From contig MU646868.1 of NCBI GenBank assembly GCA_026770585.1, positions 177,375 through 193,895 of the forward strand: 16,521 bases of DNA, read 5' to 3'. Position numbers and translations under genes: made by a program. This stretch comes from Baffinella frigidus (Eukaryota > Cryptophyceae > Cryptomonadales > Baffinellaceae). Shown piece after piece: positions 12,595 to 16,521 of this stretch (the first letter of the stretch is position 1; every line of letters starts with the position of its first letter). The notes below the pieces were generated by a model that searched no databases, was not told where the DNA came from, and saw only the letters and a program-made list of their open reading frames with translations.

Positions 12595-12866
12595 GTAACC
12601 CCCCCGCTCGTCCCGAGCCGTCCGCCCGGCGGTGCTGGCCGCCCTCATAGCACCTGCTCCCCGTTCAGGTCGCTTGCCCCCCGCTCCCTGCAAACTGTCC
12701 CGCCCCACGGCATCAGCTGCGAGTCAGATCACGTGATTCTCTCGTCTTATCTCCCTCCGCCCGCTGCTGCTCGGCGCGGGGCCTTGAGCCGAGTGTGCCA
12801 GCAATTGACCGTCGCCCTCGCTGCTGCCAGCACCGAGCGTTTGATGATCTGCTCCTGCGCAGCCTC
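12595..12866. other. No supported gene
   Basis: GC-rich, with a 110-codon plus ORF (12733-13065) that crosses direct repeats and Y copy 3 and has no recognised domain. Nothing else seen. Confidence 0.35.
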
Positions 12867-12954
12867 TCTGGGGCTACTACCCCAATGGGATCATCCACTC
12901 ACCCCCCATAGCCTCGTGAGGGGGAGTCTGGGGATATTACCCCATGTAGGATCC
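12867..12954 (+). repeat. Direct repeat pair (CTGGGG..TACCCCA..GGATC)
   Basis: CTGGGGCTACTACCCCAATG at 12867 and CTGGGGATATTACCCCATGT at about 12929, each followed by GGATC. Each unit is a small hairpin (TGGGG..CCCCA). GGAGTGACTTTACA just after (about 12956) has its complement TGTAAAGTCACTCC at about 16319. Confidence 0.65.
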
Positions 12955-12988
12955 CGGAGTGACTTTACAAAGCCTCCGAGAGTGCCGG

Positions 12989-13040
12989 GTTCCAGTGTCC
13001 GCTTGATGGGAGTTGAAAGAACCTCAAGGACATCAAGGCC
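12989..13040 (+). repeat. Y repeat, copy 3 (diverged)
   Basis: GGTTCCAGTGTCCGCTTGAT then GGGAGTTGAAAGAACCTCAA and GGACATCAAGG. Clearly related to copies 1 and 2 but with several changes. Confidence 0.65.
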
Positions 13041-13125
13041 CTCGGGCGCCGGTTGCCCACTGTGAGGACCGGGTCCGCGATGGGCCCGCCTCAGGGGAAA
13101 AGGGCTCCAAGGGCGAGTCCTATCT

Positions 13126-13204
13126 GGGGAAATCCCTATCCGGACCCAGACCTCACACACACGAGGTACCGACGTGTGTGAGGACCGGGCTCGGGATTTC
13201 CCCG
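13126..13204. repeat. Inner palindrome of the composite element
   Basis: GGGGAAATCCC...CCTCACACAC pairs with GTGTGTGAGG...GGGATTTCCCC around CGAGGTACCGAC, with a few unpaired bases. Confidence 0.75.
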
Positions 13205-13205
13205 A

Positions 13206-13310
13206 TATCCCTTAAGTGGCCATGCCGACAAATTTGAGGGCCAAGAGGTCCTAGGCAGAACCTGGGGCCCTACCGTAGGGCGTATGCGCCTACTGGTCAC
13301 TTAAGGGATA
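13206..13310 (+). repeat. T-family foldback element, copy 5
   Basis: TATCCCTTAAGTGGCCATG to CACTTAAGGGATA; the side sequence at 13225-13240 is the same as in copy 3. One base separates it from copy 6. Confidence 0.85.
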
Positions 13311-13311
13311 G

Positions 13312-13416
13312 TATCCCTTAAGTGGCCATGCCGTCAAATTTGACGGCCATGAGGTCCTAGGCAGGTCCTAGGGCCCTACGGTAGGGTGTATGAGCCTACT
13401 GGTCACTTAAGGGCTA
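13312..13416 (+). repeat. T-family foldback element, copy 6
   Basis: TATCCCTTAAGTGGCCATG to CACTTAAGGGCTA. Its side hairpin at 13331-13346 is a perfect palindrome, CCGTCAAATTTGACGG. Head-to-tail with copy 5. Confidence 0.85.
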
Positions 13417-13485
13417 TCGGACTCACCCTTGGAGCCCTTTTCCCCTGAGGCGGGCCCATCCCGGACCCGGTCCTCACAACGTGTA

Positions 13486-13521
13486 CGACGCGCTGCTGGG
13501 GGTGCGAAGGTTCTGCTCTGC
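13486..13521 (+). repeat. Z flank repeat, copy 1 (about 36 bp)
   Basis: CGACGCGCTGCTGGGGGTGC then GAAGGTTCTGCTCTGC, directly followed by an R element. Repeated at 13706-13741 and inverted at 15293-15323, each time with R attached at the same point. Confidence 0.85.
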
Positions 13522-13642
13522 TACAGGGGTACCTCGCTCATAAGAAACCGCAACCCCCTTAGGGCCACCATAGGGCCCTAGGCATAGGCCTTCTGTAGGG
13601 TCCTACGAGGGGGCGGTTTCTTATGAGCGAGGTACCCCTGTA
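13522..13642 (+). mobile_element. R-family foldback element
   Basis: TACAGGGGTACCTCGCTCATAAG to CTTATGAGCGAGGTACCCCTGTA, forward core (GGCATAGGCCTTCTGTAGGG). Confidence 0.9.
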
Positions 13643-13704
13643 GGCATAGGCCTACTGTAGGGTCCTAGGAGGGGGCGGTTTCTTATGATCGAGGTACCCC
13701 TGTA
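13643..13704 (+). mobile_element. R-family solitary right half
   Basis: GGCATAGGCCTACTGTAGGG to TTTCTTATGATCGAGGTACC and CCTGTA, directly abutting the full copy and repeating its right half. No left arm. Confidence 0.85.
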
Positions 13705-13705
13705 C

Positions 13706-13741
13706 CGACGCGCTGCTGAGGGTGCGAAGGTTCTGCTCTGC
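13706..13741 (+). repeat. Z flank repeat, copy 2
   Basis: CGACGCGCTGCTGAGGGTGC then GAAGGTTCTGCTCTGC; one difference from copy 1. Again followed at once by R. Confidence 0.85.
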
Positions 13742-13812
13742 TACAGGGGTACCTCGATCATAAGAAACGCCCAACCCGCTAGGACCACCATAGGACCCTA
13801 AGCATGGTCCTA
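13742..13812 (+). mobile_element. R-family element, left part (split by the 1.2-kb element)
   Basis: TACAGGGGTACCTCGATCATAAG, core GGACCACCATAGGACCC and GCATGGTCCTA. It breaks at the TA (13811-13812) where the larger element begins and resumes at 15038. Confidence 0.85.
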
Positions 13813-13849
13813 CAGCCCTTACTCGATTACAAGGTCATACACTTTTGAG

Positions 13850-13965
13850 CAGTCAGTGTGTGTGACCTTAAATTTAAGGTCCACAGAAAAGTAGTCAGTG
13901 TGTGTGACCTTAAATTTAAGGTCCACAGAAAAGCAGTCAGTGTGTGACCTTAAATGACCTTAAAT
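13850..13965 (+). repeat. Left subterminal repeats, 42-bp period
   Basis: GCAGTCAGTGTGTGTGACC then TTAAATTTAAGGTCCACAGA repeats. The 18-base perfect palindrome GACCTTAAATTTAAGGTC sits at 13864-13881 and 13906-13923, and a degenerate third unit follows. Such arrays are typical transposase-binding sites (inference). Confidence 0.85.
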
Positions 13966-14060
13966 TCAGCAAGGTTCGCGAACGACGAGTGTGTGCGGAC
14001 CTTGAATTCAGTACATCTACATGTACAACCAAGACACGTGATCAGCTCGGCTGTCCTTTA

Positions 14061-14387
14061 TTAGACCCGTGCAACCTTCCTCTTCCTCTGAGCAAGGGGA
14101 ACATCTTCCTGTGAATCCTCGCTCTCCTCCTCGCCCCCCTCATCGCTCCCCTCCTCACCCCCCTCTTCACCACCGCCTTCCTCATCCGACGAGAGCTCGT
14201 CAGGTTCTGGGAATTTAGCGAAGTCTAGGTACTCCCTAGCGTCCTCCGGATCGTCATCTGAGTCGTCCTCGAGAGCCCGAACGGATCCATCCTCGACTCC
14301 CGAGTCCTCCCCCTCTAATTCGAGGAGCTGCTCCTCATCGTTGCCAACCCAGGTGTCGTCCCACGCCCTGCTCGCAGCCTCAGCCTT
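14061..14387 (-). CDS. Very acidic protein segment, probable 3' exon in the transposon
   Basis: The open frame ends with TAA at 14061-14063, overlapping an AATAAA that may serve as polyadenylation signal. The frame is open to 14420 but contains no ATG. A long pyrimidine tract just upstream followed by CCGAAG suggests a splice acceptor, so I place the exon start at about 14387 (inferred). The roughly 108 residues hold about 38 percent Asp/Glu, with casein-kinase-like SDDD, SSDEE and SEDS sites, a Glu/Gly run (EEGGGEEGGEEGSDE) and a basic end QRKRKVARV that resembles a nuclear localisation signal. Acidic segments of this kind occur in chromatin proteins and at the N-termini of some transposases. 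No catalytic motif is present. Function unknown; it may be captured host sequence or cargo. Confidence 0.45.
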   Translation of the reverse strand, partial: KAEAASRAWDDTWVGNDEEQLLELEGEDSGVEDGSVRALEDDSDDDPEDAREYLDFAKFPEPDELSSDEEGGGEEGGEEGSDEGGEEESEDSQEDVPLAQRKRKVARV

Positions 14388-14880
14388 CTTCGGGGCGGCG
14401 GCGGGAGGAGGAAGGAGCAAGAGAGAGAGAGAAAATACTGTCCACTGTAGGTAGCCAGAACAGGTTGGTTGCGAGGGAAATTAGGGGGGGCATAGAGAGA
14501 GAATGGGTGCATTGGATTCAGGGGAGCGGGGAACTCCGGTCCCGAGGCGGGTTTTGGCCATGTGAATGTCCACAATCGGGGACCCGTGTGAGAATGAACA
14601 CATGACGAGGGAAGAGCAGGGCGGAGGGCATAGGAGGCACGCTTTCTCAAGACACAGTTTGTACGGCGAGTCCCGATGATTTTGGATTTTTTTATTGGGG
14701 GTTGCACTGAATACACTGTACAGTACATGTACATGTACATGAATTTTTTCAACTTGCACCACTCGGGAACCCAGTTTTTCCTGGGAAGTGTCGACATTTT
14801 TTTGGACCCAAAAAATCGCCAGCTCCATTCTCCGGGGGGGTAAGCACTCTAAAGACCTTTTTTTTCGTCGCTGTTGTAAG
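14388..14880. other. Interior of the transposon upstream of the acidic exon
   Basis: Overlapping minus ORFs (14315-14797, 14481-14936) share this DNA. The ATGs at 14797 and 14828 open frames that read WVQKNVDTSQEKL or LPRKNWVPEWCKL and then become irregular. A GTACATGTACATGTACATG run lies near 14722-14741. One of these could be a first exon of the acidic gene, but I cannot define the splice sites. Confidence 0.3.
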
Positions 14881-14895
14881 GTCATAGTCACACAC

Positions 14896-14985
14896 GAAAA
14901 GCAGTCAGTGTGTGTGACCTTAAATTTAAGGTCCACAAAAAAGCAGTCAGTGTGCGGACCTTAAATAATTAAGGTCCACATCGGA
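14896..14985 (+). repeat. Right subterminal repeats
   Basis: GCAGTCAGTGTGTGTGACCT with the same 18-base palindrome (14916-14933), then a diverged unit (GCGGACCTTAAATAATTAAG). The repeats have the same orientation as those at the left end, although the central palindrome makes them partly symmetric. Confidence 0.8.
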
Positions 14986-15037
14986 GTGTCCAGTGTGTGA
15001 CCTTGTATTGTGTGACCTTGTAATCGAGTAAGGGCTG

Positions 15038-15097
15038 TACATGTACTGTAGGGTCCGAGGGGGGGGGGCGGTTTCTTATGAGCGAGGTACCCCTGTA
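15038..15097 (+). mobile_element. R-family element, right part of the split copy
   Basis: TA then CATGTACTGTAGGGTCCGAG, GCGGTTTCTTATGAGCGAGG and TACCCCTGTA. Completes the R copy that begins at 13742. Confidence 0.85.
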
Positions 15098-15113
15098 CAG
15101 GGGTACCCCTGTA
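15096..15113. repeat. R tip dimer (TACAGGGGTACCCCTGTA)
   Basis: An 18-base perfect palindrome made of two R tips joined with no body between them, placed between a right and a left R end. It may be an extreme internal deletion or a joining product. Confidence 0.75.
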
Positions 15114-15231
15114 CAGGGGTACCTCGCTCATAAGAAACCGCCTCCCCTAGGGCCCTACAGTAGGACTATGCCTAGGACCCTATGGTGGTCCTAGGGGGGG
15201 GGCAGTTTCTTATGAGCGAGGTACCCCTGTA
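15112..15231 (-). mobile_element. R-family foldback element (reverse core)
   Basis: TACAGGGGTACCTCGCTCATAAG to CTTATGAGCGAGGTACCCCTGTA; core GGGCCCTACAGTAGGACTATG in reverse orientation. Confidence 0.9.
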
Positions 15232-15292
15232 TGTAGGGCCCTACGGTGGGCCTAGGGGGGTTGCGGTTTCTTATGAGCGAGGTACCCCTGTA
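15232..15292 (-). mobile_element. R-family solitary right half
   Basis: TGTAGGGCCCTACGGTGGGC, then TTGCGGTTTCTTATGAGCGA and GGTACCCCTGTA. It follows the full copy directly and has the same reverse-type core. Confidence 0.85.
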
Positions 15293-15323
15293 GCAGAGCA
15301 GAACCTTCGCACCCCCAGCAGCG
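15293..15323 (-). repeat. Z flank repeat, inverted copy
   Basis: GCAGAGCAGAACCTTCGCAC then CCCCAGCAGCG, the reverse complement of the Z repeat at 13486 and 13706, attached to the R end at the same position. Confidence 0.85.
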
Positions 15324-15377
15324 CCCTACGGTGGGCCTAGGAGGGGGGCAGTTTCTTGTGCGCGATGCACCCCTGTA
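15322..15377 (-). mobile_element. R-family solitary right half, mutated tip
   Basis: CGCCCTACGGTGGGCCTAGG then CAGTTTCTTGTGCGCGATGC and ACCCCTGTA. Left half absent. Confidence 0.8.
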
Positions 15378-15383
15378 ACAGCA

Positions 15384-15566
15384 TCCTTCAGGTCCTTTAG
15401 AGGGGTACCTCGCACATAAGAAACGCCCACCCCCCTAGGACCGCCATAGGACCCTAGGCATAGTCCTACTGTAGGGTCCTAGGGGGGGGTTGTTTCTTAT
15501 GAGCGAGGTACCCCTGTAGGTTCTTCGAGCTCCCAACATAGGCGGACACCGGAACTGGTTCTGTGA
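15384..15566 (-). repeat. Y repeat, copy 4 (reverse, split by R)
   Basis: 15519-15566 (GTTCTTCGAGCTCCCAACAT, AGGCGGACACCGGAACTGGT) and 15384-15397 (TCCTTCAGGTCCTT) are the two parts of one Y copy on the minus strand. The ORF at 15466-15672 is its translation plus R and is rejected. Confidence 0.8.
15398..15518 (+). mobile_element. R-family foldback element inserted in a Y repeat
   Basis: TA at 15398-15399, body 15400-15516 (GAGGGGTACCTCGCACATAAG to CTTATGAGCGAGGTACCCCTG), TA at 15517-15518. The flanks GGTCCTT and GGTTCTTCGAGC are the two sides of a reverse Y repeat. The unoccupied Y copy at 12575-12588 has a single TA here, so TA was duplicated. Confidence 0.95.
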
Positions 15567-15744
15567 AAAAGGCACCATGCACCATGGGCAGCGAGGTCAG
15601 GATGCAGAACTGTTGAGCCCTCAGAACTGTGAGCCTCGGTCGGACAGGTGACGAGCCTCGGTCTCCTCCCAAGCGGGGTCACAAGAACTCCGTGTGTCGC
15701 AGTGCGAGAAAAGGGGACTCGGTCCAGTCCGAGTGGATAGGATC
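15567..15744. other. No supported gene
   Basis: Short direct word GAGCCTCGGTC at about 15632 and 15653. An 84-codon plus ORF (15629-15883) runs through Q copy 2 into the P element and has no recognised domain. Confidence 0.35.
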
Positions 15745-15835
15745 GGGGAGCTCATCCGTAGATTATTCCCATCTCCTCAGGAGTGAGGTAGGCGTGGCCT
15801 TCGATGTGAGTGTAAATAAAAGCACCAAAGCACCG
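15745..15835 (+). repeat. Q repeat, copy 2 (possible minus-strand coding end)
   Basis: Matches 11903-11996. On the minus strand, one frame reads GAFIYTHIEGHAYLTPEEMG then IIYG and a TGA stop, without interruption in this copy. Differences from copy 1 in that frame are partly silent or conservative (L/L, V/M, V/I, G/G), with one P/L. This hints that Q is the 3' end of a coding unit carried by a repeat. Family not recognised. Confidence 0.5.
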
Positions 15836-15850
15836 AAACTCATGGATGGC

Positions 15851-16029
15851 CACACGAGGCTATCCATGCGAACAGATTCATAAGTTAATTATTGGATTAT
15901 TGCCCAGGAAACACGCCACAAGTCAGCATTTGATCACGTTTCCGTACGGATATCCGTACGGAAACGTGATCATTTCCCCACAAATTTTAAAATGTCCTTT
16001 TGTTCTGTTCGCATGGATAGCCTCGTGTG
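15851..16029. mobile_element. P-family foldback element, copy 2
   Basis: Terminal arms of 25 bases pair perfectly (CACACGAGGCTATCCATGCG at 15851, complement ending at 16029). The centre is a perfect 42-base palindrome (15931-15972) running from TGATCACGTTTCC to GGAAACGTGATCA. Between arms and centre the two sides are not complementary, so this is a TIR element with a separate central hairpin. Copy 1 at 2721-2897 has a decayed left arm. Confidence 0.9.
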
Positions 16030-16186
16030 GGCGCCCCTCTTGCAACTGCAAGTTAAGATTTACTCAAGTGCCACCACACCCTCCTCTCTTCACGCTCCCC
16101 CTCCTTCCCCCCGGAAGACAGCTCCGCACATACCACACACTCCGCCCCCCTGACCCCTCACTAGGTCTCTGGGAATAAAGCCCACT
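16030..16186. other. Pyrimidine-rich DNA, no gene
   Basis: C/T-rich with GGGAATAAAGCCC near 16170, which contains an AATAAA. Otherwise nothing recognised; the ORF at 15846-16178 crosses the P element and is rejected. Confidence 0.35.
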
Positions 16187-16307
16187 TACAGGGGTACCTC
16201 GCTCATAAGAAACTGCCCCCCTCCTAGGACCACGATATGACCCTAGGTATGGTCCTACTGTAGGGCCCTAGGGGGGAGCGGTTTCTTGTGAGCGAGGTAC
16301 CCCTGTA
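16187..16307 (+). mobile_element. R-family foldback element
   Basis: TACAGGGGTACCTCGCTCATAAG to CTTGTGAGCGAGGTACCCCTGTA, forward core with GGTATGGTCCTACTGTAGGG. That core resembles the copy split by the 1.2-kb element, including GTCCTAC, where that element inserted. Confidence 0.9.
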
Positions 16308-16521
16308 GGCGCAGCCGAGTGTAAAGTCACTCCGGCTATGCCTAAGTGGGGTTTGTCCCCATAGGGTCACCCCCCCCCCGCACCACCTTTCTTTACCAGT
16401 CCATACAGCGGACTACGAAGGGGCCACCCATAATTTTTTGAACACCTACCCCCCCCCCCCGGCGGGACCCTCCACCAGGTAACTCCTCTCTCTCTCTCTT
16501 GGCCCCGAGGCTGAACCGTCC
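16308..16521. other. No gene; scraps of other repeats
   Basis: GCGCAGCCGAGTGT (16309-16322) also occurs after the Lys/Ala/Pro tail at about 5903. TGTAAAGTCACTCCGG pairs with 12953-12968. CAGCGGACTACGAAGGGGCC recalls the 5044/5541 repeat. C runs near 16368 and 16449, and a CT run at the end. Confidence 0.45.

Larger units (their letters stand above)
13061..13478. mobile_element. Composite nested foldback with 60-bp terminal arms
   Basis: The left arm 13061-13120 (starts TGTGAGGACCGGGTCCGCGA) pairs with 13419-13478 at 58 of 60 positions. Inside lie, in order, an inner imperfect palindrome (13126-13204) and two head-to-tail T elements. The inner palindrome repeats the CACACGTC...GAGGACCGGG theme of the outer arm, so it may be an older copy of the same sequence. 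Looks like serial insertion into an original palindrome. Confidence 0.85.
13813..15037. mobile_element. 1225-bp DNA transposon-like element with TIRs and TA duplication
   Basis: Ends are a perfect 25-base terminal inverted repeat starting CAGCCCTTACTCGATTACAA (13813-13837 and 15013-15037). TA lies outside on both sides (13811-13812, 15038-15039). Subterminal repeats with a GACCTTAAATTTAAGGTC palindrome lie at both ends. Inside is one exon-like acidic ORF on the minus strand. No transposase catalytic domain is visible, so it is probably non-autonomous. CAG ends and a TA duplication fit the Tc1/mariner superfamily, but length and subterminal repeats also occur in other TIR superfamilies. It inserted into an R element. 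Confidence 0.85.

Noticed and set aside
12251-12598. 115-codon ORF
   Set aside because: Its start is an R right half (RFLMSEVPLY) and its end is a Y repeat (VSAYVGSSKNL); the middle is pyrimidine-rich filler.
13980-14020. piggyBac origin for the 1.2-kb element because of the acidic ORF
   Set aside because: The target duplication is TA rather than TTAA, and no transposase domain is visible.
3943-16307. R elements as introner-type introns
   Set aside because: Ends are CAGGGG and CCCCTG with TA, without consistent GT and AG splice borders, and most copies lie outside any credible gene.
1-16521. CRISPR array or bacterial origin for the repeats
   Set aside because: Repeats are palindromic elements of 100 bases or more with TA flanks at irregular spacing; telomere-like arrays and lack of operons indicate a eukaryote.

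Overview
The window looks like nuclear DNA from a eukaryotic microalga or similar protist, probably subtelomeric. Three arrays of degenerate CCCTAAA/CCCTGAA/CCCCAAA heptamers (1-59, 3013-3232, 5324-5446) all carry the C-rich strand on +, as expected if the chromosome end lies to the left. There are no operons, no rRNA or tRNA genes that I can see, and very few convincing ORFs. TTTAGGG-type telomeres occur in plants, green algae, dinoflagellates and other algal groups. The arms of the commonest repeat read as SYRGTSLIRN or RFLMSEVPLY. I associate such peptides with repeat-rich algal genomes, perhaps cryptophytes, but cannot confirm the group.

Most of the sequence is built from short palindromic (foldback, MITE-like) elements of several families. 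R (about 120 bp, arms starting CAGGGGTACCTCGCTCATAAG) has 15 complete or near-complete copies, one split in two, plus 5 solitary right halves. T (about 105 bp, TATCCCTTAAGTGG ends) has 6 copies. L (inner arms GGCAACGAAATTTACTACAC) has 3, P (about 178 bp) has 2, and S (about 171 bp, CAGCGCTGTGCAGAG ends) has one full and one half copy. Single-copy hairpins lie at 1699-1836, 4317-4455 and 4484-4704. R, S and a 1.2-kb element at 13813-15037 share TA target duplications and CAG...CTG ends, which points to the Tc1/mariner superfamily. A filled/empty site pair supports TA insertion for R directly.

Layout: 1-3.0 kb, telomere-like start, T, S and P elements and small repeats. 3.0-5.9 kb, two further telomere-like arrays, hairpins, a long duplication (about 5044-5225 and 5541-5724) and broken coding pieces. 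5.9-7.3 kb, a dense R cluster. 7.47-7.73 kb, a 94-bp tandem repeat. 7.9-9.7 kb, the only region resembling a normal gene pair: a minus-strand 349-codon ORF with 24-residue repeats and a short plus-strand ORF facing away from it. 9.7-11.2 kb, GC-rich low-complexity DNA. 11.3-16.5 kb, nested elements, including a 60-bp-arm inverted repeat enclosing other palindromes (13061-13478) and the 1.2-kb TIR element inserted inside an R copy.

The coding content gives no recognisable pathway. Possible captured gene pieces are a Lys/Ala/Pro-rich histone-H1-like tail (5761-5901, with a frameshifted relative at about 5446-5513), a fragment that may resemble an HMG box (6201-6359), a coding-like piece after the second telomeric array (3233-3346), and a very acidic exon-like ORF inside the 1.2-kb element (about 14061-14387). 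The most interesting signals concern how the foldback elements evolve: hairpins whose sequence changes while pairing is kept, right-arm-only duplications with one polarity, and a CCTAGG/CCTACGGTAGG core shared by families with different ends.
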